From: Absidia repens
Taxonomy: Eukaryota; Mucoromycota; Mucoromycetes; Mucorales; Cunninghamellaceae
Length of the DNA stretch: 64,000 bases
NCBI GenBank assembly: GCA_002105175.1
Contig: MCGE01000014.1
Location: 372,001 to 436,000 of the forward strand
Direction of reading: 5' to 3'
In this document: in pieces, positions 1 through 11,043 of the stretch
Position numbering within the stretch: the first letter of the stretch is position 1
Layout: the number at the start of each line of letters is the position of its first letter
Notes under the pieces: generated by a model
What the model saw: the letters and a program-made list of their open reading frames with translations, nothing else
Database searches by the model: none
Told to the model about the DNA's origin: nothing
Made by a program: the position numbers and the translations under genes

Positions 1-413
1 TGCGGCCACAGTAGTTGCCATGCTTTGCGCTACCGACGCGGCCTCTTGTACAATTAGCGTGTCTGCATTCGCTGCTTTGCCCCGTGTTGAGTGGGATTTC
101 AATTGATCGGCAGGAATCACTTGTACCGTAGATTGACTACCTCGTTTACAAACGAAACAAACACAAGGTACGAGCATAATCGATAATAAAAGTGATAATG
201 ATAGTGGTCAGTATCAGTGCGAGTAAGAATATGTGGGATTGTAATCAGTGCTTACCCTTCATTTGGAGTAGTTGAGGAAAACAGTCGTGTGAATTGAGGT
301 TTGTACTTTGGGGGCACAGGAAGAGGAGGGATTTGACGAGCCTTGAGCTCCAGTTCACTGACAGATTCACCTACTGAAATGACAGCCAAACGTTGTTGCT
401 CAGTATTGGTCAT
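1..413 (-). CDS. Unknown protein, 5' part only (runs off the window)
   Basis: Two exons are visible on the minus strand: 413-256, beginning ATG ACC AAT, and 136-1, which leaves the window still open. The intron has a GTAAGC donor at 255 and a TAG acceptor at 137; the alternative acceptor four bases earlier would give an immediate stop, so the choice is firm. The visible protein (about 98 residues) is hydrophilic and Pro/Lys/Gln-rich, with a stretch reading PLPVPPKYKP and a later Ala-rich helix-like part (EAASVAQSMATTVAA). There is no signal peptide or membrane segment. An upstream in-frame ATG at 548 would add 45 residues that look non-coding. I do not recognise the family. Confidence 0.55.
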
Positions 414-653
414 TATAATGGAAGAGTATATCGATTGCTTGAGATAATTGGGAGTACTATGATAAAGTGACCGTATATAATAGGTATTCAACGGTCGACT
501 AAACATAGAGGAGCTCTGAGGGCAAAAAATAATGGGAAAATTTTTCAAAACTATCGGGCGTTAAAAGATGAGGAAGGCTAATACATAAAAAAATAGATCA
601 TTTTATTGTAACAACTAACTATTATATCATAAACGTACTTCATATAAATACTA

Positions 654-2431
654 TCATACTAATTCTACAAAATTGGCTGGAAACTATAAAAGAAAAATCA
701 AACGATTAAAAATAGGACTAATTATAAAAATATATATTTCAACACTTACCACGCCAGTCCTTGACCCAATTTCCCCTGTCCACCAATCCTGTTGAGTATC
801 CGTTTTTTTGACAATAATGATTGTATCTCCCTTTCTAAACGGTAGATCACCCGATTGTTCACCAGAAAAGTTAAAGAGAGCGCGTGCCCGGGGTTTTCCA
901 TCCGTAATAGCTGGCCGATCAGGTGTGGATATTCCCCTGACAGGTGATCCCAAGATATCATCACCATATGCCCCATATCGATCACCACTAGCTGTTGCTG
1001 CTGATGGTTGTTGTTGCCAGTGGTCTGTTGTTGTACTTGATGATCGCGACCTTCCACCGCCTGTTGCCATATTTTTGACCACAGCCCGAGTGAATGTTTG
1101 AGATCGACCCAAGCCATCATTATTTCCATTGGTGTTGTTGAATTCATTTTCAAAGTTTCCTCGAGAATTGTTACTGCTTTCAAAGGGAGAATGATGGTAA
1201 CCCTGTTGCCTAAAGTCGTAATTGCCAGACCCCGAAGATGACGAAGTATGGAATCTACTGTCCAGCGCTTGGTAGAGAGCACCTGCTTCGCTTGGCGGAG
1301 GAATGTTACCACCCAAAAGATCACTTGCTTTCACCTTATGTCCATACATCTTGGCATTGGCATCAAATCGTTCCACAATCACTGATCCTTCTAGAGACAC
1401 CCCCGCAAATAATCCACGTGTTTTGCTATAAGAATACACCGCTGCTACGCTTTTGATCGATGCTGTGCCTGATGCCTCGGCGTTCCTACCCACAGGACCT
1501 GCCGCCACTATAGTCATTATGAAAGAAAAGTAGAGCTATTCATCAGTACCTGTATGTGTTTTAAATACATTTTAAATACAGTAACACTCCTTTCCATAGC
1601 TGTTTACCTGAAATATTGCCGCCTAAAGTCACATTACCATAATTCATAAAGGCCTTGACAGCAGCTTGTGTTTGTAAAACCATCACAAAATCAGTCAGTT
1701 CTGCACCTAATTATTGTATTACAAAAATAAAACGTACCAAGATAGCTTAGCAGTTTTTCTATATATTTTATATACTTGGCAATCCTTACCAACTTGGCCG
1801 CCAAATCCCATTCCAAAAGTTCCAATAGCAGACGGAGCGCTCCAAGCTAAATAAACAAACCAATTGTTAAACAATGATACAACAATGTTGATAGTAAACC
1901 AATTCCATTTCTTTGTTTTCACTTACAACCGTCGGACAATCTACGATAAATGTAGGTAATAAAATAGTAAGCATAATTTCACTATGCGATCAAATTGATT
2001 TCTATTGGAAATCTACCTGGCAACAACTAGACCGCTTCCTGCTCGACCACCAAATAAAAAGGCACCTTTCAGTACAGTCAAAATAGCTAGTCCTTTAGCG
2101 TTCCGAAGAATTCCCGGTGGAATGACTTTGTCGAGACCTTGCCCTGGATCTATGGATAGACAATAAAAGTCAGTTAGAAATACGAAATTAATACATTGGC
2201 CATATAAGAACTTGAGCCACAACTTTTATTTGTTACTTGGATTCTGTTGTCATCCCGACGCCTTATTTTATTTGCTTACCAATGAAACCATTGAGAATAC
2301 GGGAAGCTTTCCGGCATTCACCTTAGAGGAAGTAGAATGATAGTACAATAAATAAGCAAAGTCGATATATACAACTATGTGTGTTACTACTTACTTGATA
2401 AACTTGCTGGTAAAGGGGAATTGAATGGCAT
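654..2431 (-). CDS. YSC84: SYLF + SH3 domain protein (Ysc84/Lsb4, SH3YL1 type)
   Basis: Eight exons: 2431-2395, 2321-2280, 2149-2017, 1940-1927, 1846-1790, 1706-1608, 1507-750, 683-654 (389 aa). Residues 1 to about 225 form a SYLF (DUF500) domain, the lipid- and actin-binding module of this family; signatures are ECRKASRILNGFI, DKVIPPGILRNAKGLAILTV, GSWSAPSAIGTFGMGFGGQ and SVAAVYSYSKTRGLFAGVSLEG. A Ser/Asn/Gly-rich linker follows. The C-terminus is an SH3 domain (ARALFNFSGEQSGDLPFRKGD ... WWTGEIGSRTG ... FPANFVELV). Family members act at cortical actin patches during endocytosis; that role is inferred by homology. The fourth exon is only 14 nt and is required to build GSWSAPS. The last exon adds just FPANFVELV to complete the SH3 fold. 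The start at 2431 matches the usual short N-terminus of the family. Confidence 0.93.
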
Positions 2432-3506
2432 TAGGTACTTTGCCGAAAGAAGAAAAAAAAAATATTCAAATATGATAGGAAAGAAAAGAAAAGAGGGAAA
2501 ATGCGAGAAGTATATTTTTTCCCGCTTTATTGTTCCTCTTTCCTTGCGGCGATTTAAAATGTTGGGGTACAATAACATTTTAGGTTTCGATTGAGACAGT
2601 GCAATTATTTTTTTTAAGCGATGGGAACTGAAAATTAAGACAAAGGGCAATGTTTTATGAGATATCTGTTAGAAGATTTTGGAACGATGTAAAGGTTATA
2701 TCAACACCTTCATGTTTCCCTCAATTAGTCTTTCTTGCCATGCTATGATATGAAAGAGATATTTTCTCGCACTTCTGAGATAAATCGAAAATTATAAAAG
2801 AAATATTGCACGTTAGCCCGATATTGCAGGCTGTAAACCCCGGCAGCTATCTGAGGAGCTCCGGATGGGTTGACGCACCTCCAGATTTTCTGGGTCTGTG
2901 CGTTTAAATAGTCTTCACTATCTAGACTAAACAAAAAAATATATATATATAGTGATAGAATTATCTGGCAAGTAAACAATATTAAAGTTTACATAAGCAG
3001 TACTTATTTTGGAGAGAAAAGGCCGTGTGGCTCACCCAAGGCGATGCATGTAACATGATGATGGAGCTAGTGAACCACACGCTCTCATTTTTAAGTTGGA
3101 TGAATATTCTTTTACCATAATGTTTTTAACCCAGTACTGAGTAAAAGGTGTGCGATTTGCCGCTTCGTTACAATATGATACCGCTGCCCAATTTAAATCA
3201 AAAATATCATGTTGAGCATCTTCTCAGTAGCCTCTGCGCTCAACCCAAAAACCAAGTGATCATCAATTCCCATTCCCAAATTCTTTGTGCCGAAATCTCC
3301 CCCCATATCACAATGTTAGACCCTCATCCATGACTGCGAAGCTGCTTTTGGTATATATTTCTTCTAAACTAATTTCATTGATCTTCTTCGATTCAATCTC
3401 AAAAATGCTATTTAAAAAATTGGAATTACAGTGTTGATTTTTAACCACCGCTATCTTCCTCCGTTTTCTTTTTTCTGCTGCTTGTAGATCCACCCCCCAG
3501 CCTCTC
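2432..3506. other. Intergenic gap, no gene seen
   Basis: The gap holds 5' flank for the SYLF-SH3 gene (minus) and for the SWAP-type gene (plus), so it is a divergent promoter region about 1.1 kb long. It contains A/T homopolymers, a short (TA)n run near 2940-2952 and no reading frame with convincing composition. Pyrimidine-rich DNA lies just upstream of 3507. Confidence 0.5.
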
Positions 3507-4881
3507 ATGATAACTAAACGAAAAAGACCAGCCAAGGAATCAAGGTCAACCTCCTCTGATATCATGGCTTTTGGTTACGCCTCCAATATATACAATGACA
3601 AAGTTTTAGCGCAGAAAATAGAAGATGGTGCGTTTTTGGTACCCTGGCAAAGCAATACTGATTACAGCCATCGGATGTTTGATAGGTAAAACAACTCAAA
3701 AGCAATTGAATCTCTCACGCTTACGTATTCTCTTATGTATAATGACTAAAATTCTGATTTTTGTTCTACTTTCGAGATATGATATTCGACACTTGCTGGA
3801 TCATGTGGAAGAATTCGGTGCACAACAAATAACTCAGCAACTTGGCAACGACTGGAGAGACCCGACAGACATTGAATGCGATCAGGAAAGGTATGTCGAT
3901 CTGGATTCTGAAGAAGAACTTTTATTTGATATGGATGATGCAGAGGACAGGGAAGCTCATCTTGGTAAGTGTAAAAAAAAAAAAAAAAAAAAAAAAAAGT
4001 ACACACCCAGACGCTCTCTATCACTACTATTAAGCACACTTACTTTGTTTAGCGGAAAAGAAACGACGAAGATCAAGGGCGACAACAGGTCACATGTACC
4101 ATTATGATTATGGCTCGACTTCACCACCATCTATACCGCTTACTATTGCGGAACGATCTGCAAATATTCAACAAGTAGCACAAGAATTCAATATTCCAAC
4201 ATCTAGTACAATGATAGTGCCAACGAACGATGACAATAGCAGCAGCGATGGTCCTACTGACAAGGAATCTCCAGGCTTGGCATTCATAGTGGAAACTGCG
4301 CAGATTATCGTGGGTCGCGCCCAGACAGGCAGTCAACCAGCCAATGTGTGTGAAATACAATTCCAGGTCCGTCACAGCCATGATCGACGATACGATTTTC
4401 TCAACAAACAACACGTGTATTATCCATTTTATCAGCACGTTCGAAGACACCTTGAATCAAATTATCAACCACCACCACCTCAACAGCGGACACCACTAAT
4501 AAAGAAACAGGACATCAAGAGAATAGGAGGATTAGTGGACTATGGCAGCAGTAGTAGTAGCGACGAGGACGAGGATGGTGAGGGGCAACAACAGCAGCAG
4601 CAACAGTGTGGAAATCAAACAACTCAAAACATACCAAGGTAAGAAGAACAGGAAGATTCACAACAGTTTAGATTGCGTTATTTACTGACATTAATTTATG
4701 GCATAGTGATGTTAAGGAAACCATTGACAAGATGGCAGCATCAGTGGCCAAGGTCGGGCTGGATTTAGAACAAAAAATACGACACTTACGAAGCCAAGAT
4801 CCTAGATTTGCCTTTTTACAGCCTCATCACCCACATCATTCTTACTATCAAAAACAGCTTGGACTACGGTTAAAACGATGA
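3507..4881 (+). CDS. SWAP/SFSWAP-like splicing regulator with SURP domain
   Basis: Four exons: 3507-3685, 3777-3964, 4053-4638, 4707-4881 (375 aa). The N-terminus carries the DRY-EERY region of Suppressor-of-White-Apricot proteins: MAFGYASNIYNDKVLAQKIE, then FDRYDIRHLLD and a CDQERYVDLDSEEELLF stretch. A central SURP-like helix pair is recognisable by FIVETAQIIVGR ... FQVRHSHDRRYDFLNKQHVYYPFYQHV. A second, shorter SURP-like segment lies at the end (IRHLRSQDPRFAFLQP). Acidic Ser and Gln runs lie between. The family regulates alternative splicing in the nucleus. Compared with animal SFSWAP this copy is short and lacks an RS-rich tail. The poly(A) run at 3973-3996 lies in intron 2. Confidence 0.85.
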
Positions 4882-5669
4882 CTAACATATAACTGGGTCA
4901 TTATAGCTAGTGATTAGTATTTAGTGATTAGTGGTTAGCGTTAGTGAACTAGTGATTGACTTACTATTAATATTAGATTCATAGTAGTCTATATTCAATA
5001 AAATTTTGCATATTCCCCTCCCCCTTTTTTTAACTGCTATTGTTATTACTCTAATCATCAACTTCACAAATAAAGTCTTTATATTGCTCGTGGTTTATTT
5101 TTTTATTTTATTTTTTATTTGCATTGGAGGAAAAGAAATTTATGATATGGTGCGGTTCAGTGAGACCGTTAATCATTTAGACATACCACGGAAAATGCTG
5201 GGAGTCTTTTTTTTTATTTTCACAATAAACGCTCTGGCGCTTTGGGGGAACTCCAGGAATTCTTCGTTTAATGGTTGGCAGAGTTTTTTTTATCTATAAC
5301 TGAGCGCGATGGAATATCATATCTTGTTGTAAAAAAAACATAGCTTCAGATAAACTAGTCCAATCAAAGAGTGTAAGCTACTCTGAGGTGAGTAGCAAAC
5401 TATTCTACTGTACTGTACAATACTATATTTGTATTGCATATTTCTGTACAGGGAAAAAATTAAACCAGGTTGAATTGCTCCACCTTGTTTGCAAAGACAT
5501 CGAGAGCAATCATGATGCCGACGTTGAATGGCTGTTATTAGTGTCATTATCATAGAACCAATATGTTCAGTATGTTGTGTAGTGTTGACTGGAGTGAGGG
5601 TTTCCTTTTTTCTTTCTACCAAAAATATAATAATCGCAACCAATATCCTCGTCAGTCCAAAATATGATA
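4882..5669. other. Intergenic gap; outer block of the dispersed repeat at about 5085-5265
   Basis: No gene seen. AATAAA-like sequence at about 4999 is the probable 3' end signal of the SWAP gene. The stretch 4905-4960 consists of imperfect TAGTGATTAG repeats. Around 5085-5265 the order T-rich tract, TTTGCATTGG, GCGGTTCAGTGAGACCG, second T-rich tract, CTGGCGCTTTGGGG matches the outer block seen near other copies of the dispersed repeat. At 5386-5412 a shared motif (GTAGCAAACTATTCT) also recurs beside other copies. Confidence 0.45.
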
Positions 5670-6310
5670 TTTTAAAACCCGCCCTCATGATTTTTATTTT
5701 TTCCCTTTTTTTTTTTTCCTGGTCTTTCTTTCCATTCTTCTTTTTCTTTTCACCATCCAACTTCTTTGCGGTCATGTGGGACTTAGAATAGTGCCAGGAC
5801 TAGTTTAGAAGGGGGTTCAGAACAGGGATTACAACATGCATGGAGAAACCCTTTCATTTTGGATCTAGGATTATGGCAATCATTAGTTGGCTTTTTGGAG
5901 CCTTCATTACTTTAGTTTAGTTTTAGTTTGGCATAATTCATATCTCCCTCTCAATAAAACATGTTTCTTTTAACATACTTCGATAGAAATTGTCTTATTT
6001 GTCTCTTTCATATCTGCACAGTACAAGACTTCTCTTTTGATCGTCTACCCATTGTATTTGTGTTGACAACTGCTATACTTCAATAAAACCACTTATTTAG
6101 ACTATCTCATGTCTTATGCATTGTATACTATATTAGATCATTTTTACAATTGTACCTTTAGATTAATGTTGACCTGTCTTCAGATCTCACTGTAGCTCCC
6201 CACCCCCGCGTGCTTATTCTAATGGATTATCCTATCAAGTCTTTTGCCACAAGAACACTCTTTGAGCTTTAGTATCTACTGATATGTATCAATAAACTAT
6301 GCCTTTCTAT
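5670..6310 (+). repeat. Dispersed repeat, copy A
   Basis: Promoter-like edge CCCGCCC at 5678-5684 (the CACGTG of other copies is degenerate here). A long T/C tract follows, then CACCATCCAACTTC, the core AACATGCATGGAGAAACCC at about 5832-5850 followed by TTTCATTTTGGATCTAGG, TTAGTTTAG units, and a tail with AATAAA at 5953-5958 and further near-copies around 6080 and 6290. There is no reading frame of note. Similarity to copies B and E may continue to about 6400. Confidence 0.8.
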
Positions 6311-7465
6311 TATCCTTCATCTGAATAACCAAACAATAAGCAATGTCGCCATTTTAGCTGTTTTGTCAGTGTCCTACCATACACTTTCCTTACTAACCGC
6401 CCATTATGACTACTTGCTCCACCCCATTCCTAATTTTTTGAAAGTGTGAGAATGTTTTAAAATTTCTTTACATCCTTTTTGAACTGCATCAAATGCAGTG
6501 TATGACTTTTTGGATGATTCGGAGCAGATGACAGTATGTATATTGTAATAAGAAGTCTTTTGTGACATAGGCACTGGATCTATTTTAGGCTCGTTAAGAG
6601 CATAAAGTGATTTTAAGTTGACCATTGACTGTAAGTTTAGCTCATCTCCATCACTTGATATAAAAACTATTCCCAGGTTTATTCAAATAACAAATATCGT
6701 CGCAGCTCTTTTTACAAATAATACGAAATGGCGTACCTTCTTGGGTGGGGGTCGCTGGCAATTGGCCTGTTTTTGTCCAATATTTAAACCCAGAAATATA
6801 ATTTTGATTGAAGAAGACACTGTTACAATATTATTTGCTTCTATATTTATTATTTTAAGTGGAGTGGCAATATATTTGAAACAATATTACTACTGCAGGT
6901 GTAATTTGATTATTTTAATATTGCCTGAGGAAAGCTTTACTGTCCTTATTTTCAGTCGTATCATGCAAAGTTGTGCTGGACCAAAACACCAAATTCAGCT
7001 AATTCAACGGACTTCGAATATGATCATAGAAAATTTTGATTTTATTTTTAACATGTTGGTAGAGTGTGCGTGTAATTTGGGTACCATGGAAATTTCCTCG
7101 GGCTCCTTTGACAAGAAAGGAGGGCATTGATGTATTAAACTGAACGTACAGTTCTAAAAGAAGTACGATAATACTGTACATGTATACAGTGTAACTTTTC
7201 TCGTGATTTTAACATCTATACTGTATCAAAGAGAAATGCAATATCACATTGTTCTCAACTGATCATCCATTAAATAAATATTTCACATTTTAAGAGAGAC
7301 GGTTTTATGAAAGGCATTCCCACCAAGCGTGGAATAACCCTGGAAAGGAAAGCATTCAACCAAAAAAAGTGTATCTACCAGATGGGATTTTTTTTTTTCA
7401 TTTCTATATAAGAACGATAAAATCAGGTACATGGACAAAATAGTTTTTAATCCAAAAAACAAACT
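6311..7465. other. Intergenic gap, no convincing gene
   Basis: The first ~150 bases resemble the far tail of repeat copies B and E (CAATGTCGCC, TGAGAATGTTTTAAAATT). The rest is AT-rich. A 170-codon open frame at 6618-7130 has no recognisable domain and random-looking composition, and I do not call it a gene. Confidence 0.4.
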
Positions 7466-7870
7466 ATGTACTTAAAGCAAACATCCTTGATATTCCTTTT
7501 CTATTGTCTTACTATGGTATGGGCTTGTGATACGGCTTGCTCCTCTACCGGTGAACGCAATGGCAAATGTAAGTTAGATACTTACAATGGTTGTTGATGA
7601 AATGGTGATGTCATTCTCTTCATACATATTCACACTTTTTTTTTTCTTTTTTCTTTTTCGTATTTGTATATGCATCGTGTTTTAGGCTATTACAGTTGCT
7701 CCGAGGGGACGTGCCATATGACGGCAAATCATCATCAACACATGTTTTTGGAGGGGTTATCGCAACATGGCTATCAATGTCGTGGCATTGGTGTCTCTGG
7801 CGTTGAATGTGATAAAACATCTAATTTTGGTGGTTGCTATGAACACAGATGGACTTGCGGTAAATGCTGA
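7466..7870 (+). CDS. Small secreted cysteine-rich protein (95 aa)
   Basis: Two exons, 7466-7568 and 7686-7870, joined by a GTAAGT...TTTTAG intron that splits a Cys codon. The N-terminal ~20 residues (MYLKQTSLIFLFYCLTMVWA) form a clear signal peptide ending in WA. The mature part of about 75 residues has ten cysteines (CDTAC, GKCYYSC, GTC, YQC, VEC, GGC, WTC, GKC) and several His residues (NHHQH), consistent with a disulfide-stabilised extracellular peptide. I do not recognise the family; an effector-like or antimicrobial role is possible but only inferred. AATAAA follows at about 7948. Confidence 0.8.
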
Positions 7871-8292
7871 TTACTATTTCTATTGCTCGTATTTATTATG
7901 TATTCCAAAACTGGTTGATTATCATAATGATTGTGTTTCTTTTAAATAAAGGCACATACAGTACCACACAGTGCTGTACTTATTATTCATAAAAAATAAT
8001 TATGAACGAGAGGCCCACCAATTAGTCTTCAATAAAAGAAATAACTTGAAAAGGAAATATAATTTTAAAGTTAGAGAACGACGATCTGTTTGCCATATTA
8101 ATGAACCGAGTAGCCAGTGAAAGGATTGTAAAGTAGAGACGGTAAAATCGCCGGCAGCGGAATAGTAAAAGAAAGGTCAGCATTTCGGCACATTTTTTGT
8201 TCTTTTCTTTTTAAGACCCTACATTTATCAAGAAAAGAAAAATAGAAGATGAGACTTCGTTTTTTATTCTTTTTCCTCTTCCATTCATCAAT
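7871..8292. other. Intergenic gap between two secreted-peptide genes
   Basis: This contains AATAAA-type signals near 7948 and 8031 for the upstream gene and an AG-rich stretch before the next start. No gene seen. Confidence 0.5.
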
Positions 8293-8472
8293 ATGAAGCT
8301 GATTTCTTCAATTTCATTCGGGTTTTTAATTTTATCCAATCTGATGGCGTTAATAGCAAGTGTGGAAGGCCAAGCTTGCTTAAAAATTTGTGGTGAAATC
8401 CCTCAAGACTGTAGTACAAGTGGCATGGTGTCTAAAAAACAGGGAGGTTGTCATACTTGTTGTACCTCCTGA
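8293..8472 (+). CDS. Small secreted cysteine-rich protein (59 aa), C-x3-C-x6-C-x12-C-x2-CC family
   Basis: Single exon. The first ~26 residues (MKLISSISFGFLILSNLMAL and on to EG) form a signal peptide. The mature ~33 residues contain six cysteines in the order C-x3-C-x6-C-x12-C-x2-C-C (ACLKICGEIPQDC ... GGCHTCC). The same framework with exactly the same spacings occurs in the protein at 39485-39700, so the two are probably paralogues. The terminal C-x-T-C-C element recalls potato type II proteinase inhibitors, but two further cysteines of that fold are absent, so the resemblance is only suggestive. ATG at 8293 is the only plausible start. Confidence 0.78.
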   Translation: MKLISSISFGFLILSNLMALIASVEGQACLKICGEIPQDCSTSGMVSKKQGGCHTCCTS

Positions 8473-8646
8473 CGGAAATAGAGTGTGATTTCTTTGGGAT
8501 GGGCATGATTTTTCCTCAATAAAAAAAAAAATTGAGCTGAATGGCGGGGATTCAATGCAATTAAAAGAAAAATCCCCCCAATCCATTTCATTTTTTATTT
8601 TCTCCTTTCCCTGTATTTTTTATTTATTTTTATTCATAACTAACAA

Positions 8647-10314
8647 ATGACTGATCATACTACCATGCCACCTCATCCAGGACTTGAAGGGGTCGATATT
8701 GAAGGTTTGAAGCACAAGTGCCCTGCTTTTGCTGTTGGCTGCCCTTATGCGAAGATCGACGAAGTCGATTCTCTCGCAGTTAGCTTTGGCGAACTCTCAA
8801 AATGGTAACTAATCTAATATCAATCAAAAGTCCACAATTCTCATTTGCTTATCAACCATGTTTATTTTTGAATTGTATAGCCCTGCTTTTCAAAAAGGTA
8901 AAGAACCCTCATGCTATCAATATAAATTGTCAAAGCAAACATACTTACGACGCAACAATCATTCTTCTTGTTGATGTAGGTTGCCCTTTTTCCAACAAAT
9001 CCAAAGATGAAATCTCAAGCTTATTGTCTACAATTCCCAAAGAACATCCAACATTAAACATGAACGGTAACGAAAAGCATATACATCAATCTCAGTCATG
9101 ACATTTGTGTAACTTACTCTACTCTTTTACATATAGAATTGCCCTCGTGTGAAGAAGGCATTGCTTTGGTGAAAAGTTTGAATCAATTCCTTACAGTGGC
9201 TCAACTCGATGCTCTATTTGGTGAGGACAGGCCCGTTGATGCTATGAAAGAAGACGAAGCAATTTTGGAAGATCCCCAGTTGGCCCAAGCCATGCGTGAA
9301 GGAACAAAAGTGGTGCATCGTGCAGCTGAAACAAGTGTTTTCACAAGGTAAACATTTTTTCCCTTCATACAAATCAGTCATATACAAAGGTTTTGACCTC
9401 GTTGGCTTTTATAGGCGGTTTTTGAAGGGTGATATTACTCGGGAAGAATATGGCCGATATATTTTGTCTCTTTATTTTATTTACCAGTAAGTAACAACAG
9501 GGAGGGGGCGGGGTTGAGATATGGTCCAACTACAGTGACTGAGAAGCTACCGGTTTCATTTTATTTTTTTATTAGAAAAATGGAATATTTATTGGAACAA
9601 CACAAAGATCACCCCGCCGTCCAGTTAATCCACTTCCCTGCCGAACTGAACCGTCAAGAGGCGTTACGCCAAGATCTCACTTATTTCTATGGCAAGGACG
9701 ACGCCGACGCACTTACACATGACCTCACCAACATCACACCAGCAGTACAATCATACCTGGACGCTATGGATCAGGCATGCCGCAAGCATCCCGCCTTATT
9801 GATTGCTCACAGTTATTCACGCTACCTCGGCGATCTCAGCGGTGGACAAATTCTTGCCAAACGCCTCAAGACGGCTATCCTGGGTTTGCAGCCGGACTCT
9901 GCGGAATGGGATACCAAGGAAGGATTGGCATTTTATCATTTTGACCGATTGGGCAATCAAGCTGAATTCAAAGACTTTTATCGGCAACGACTGAATGGGG
10001 CTCATGTGAACGCGACGACTCGGGATTGGATCGTATCTGAAGCGGTGCATTCGTTTGAATTGAATATTGCTGTGTTTGATGAAATCCAACAATTATCTGA
10101 AGCCAAGCAACTGCCTCACATGGACGTCATCACCTCATCAACAGCGTCATCTGCAGCGGCATCCAAGAAACCTCAACAACGACATCGGCCACGTCGTCGA
10201 CCTACACCTGGCGATTCCAATATCACCTGCTGGATCATGGGAACCACTCTTGCCGTCACCGCTATCTCTGTAGGTCTACACGTGTACAAACGCTATTATG
10301 CAAAAAATCAGTAG
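8647..10314 (+). CDS. HMX1: Heme oxygenase with N-terminal heme-regulatory motifs and C-terminal anchor
   Basis: Six exons: 8647-8804, 8881-8897, 8980-9066, 9137-9347, 9415-9486, 9576-10314 (427 aa). The enzyme opens heme to biliverdin, CO and iron. Residues about 110-360 are the HO fold: the proximal-His segment GTKVVHRAAETSVF, the distal-helix motif YLGDLSGGQILAKRL, and NIAVFDEI late in the fold. A hydrophobic segment near the end (CWIMGTTLAVTAISVGLHVY) followed by KRYYAKNQ is a tail anchor, predicted for the ER. The ~90-residue N-terminal extension carries two similar Cys-Pro modules, KCPAFAVGCPYAK and KCPAFQKGCPFSNK, typical of heme-regulatory motifs. Exon 2 is only 17 nt and encodes the CPAFQKG part. 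AATAAA lies at 10435-10440. Confidence 0.95.
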
Positions 10315-11043
10315 TGTTCTAGTTTTAGTTTAATTATTATAGTATGGTATAGTTTAGCCCCCACCCCACCTCTCCTCCTCATTTGCATTTAGCCATTTAG
10401 AAAACAATAGTGTATATGTGTGTAGTTTATTTTGAATAAAGCGTTGTGTATTATTACTTGTAATTTGTATCATGTCTATCATTGCGCATTATGTATGTAG
10501 TTGAATTCCAAGTCCTCGAATTTGTATTGTAGATAGTAGTATAATGTCTCTTCACTCAGATGTATTAAAACAAACATGGATATACAGATTTTATTGCCAA
10601 TAAATCATTCGTTGATCCCCTCTAACTCATCCCTTCACCATCATTATATTATAAACCCTTCCATAATGAATGAAACACATAATACCATCCTTCATCCACT
10701 TATCGGTCCCACAATCTCCACTTTGAATAAAGACAACAATGCTTTTTTTATTATTATTATTGATTAATTCCCAATGATTCACCCAAGCCCCATTTTTATC
10801 ATCATGATCACAATCTAATATTGCATAAAGACAGAAGCATGCACTTTATTGATTGGCCCTTCAATGACAGATGCAAATCAAATCTTCCTCGTAAATCACA
10901 ATACCATATACTGAGTTAACTAAAAAATATATATTTTATTGGTTGGTCATTCTGCGACCCATCCAGCCAAACCATCATCAACCGCAATCAGAAAGTTATA
11001 CTAAAAATAAATAAATAATCTAATACCAGTTCGATATCTACAA
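10315..11043. other. Convergent 3' region, no gene seen
   Basis: This lies between the heme oxygenase stop and the stop of the minus-strand membrane protein. It has AATAAA at 10435-10440 for the plus gene, and AT-rich DNA with TTTATT on the minus side near 10935. No coding potential recognised. Confidence 0.5.

Noticed and set aside
5772..5792. Tiny ORF after the T/C tract of the repeat (ATG TGG GAC in copy A, ATG ATG ATC in copy B)
   Set aside because: The ATG is lost in copies D and F and the encoded residues differ, so no short peptide is conserved.
6618..7130. 170-codon open frame on the plus strand
   Set aside because: Composition is random-looking, there are no motifs, and it lies in AT-rich DNA beside a repeat tail; nothing supports a gene.
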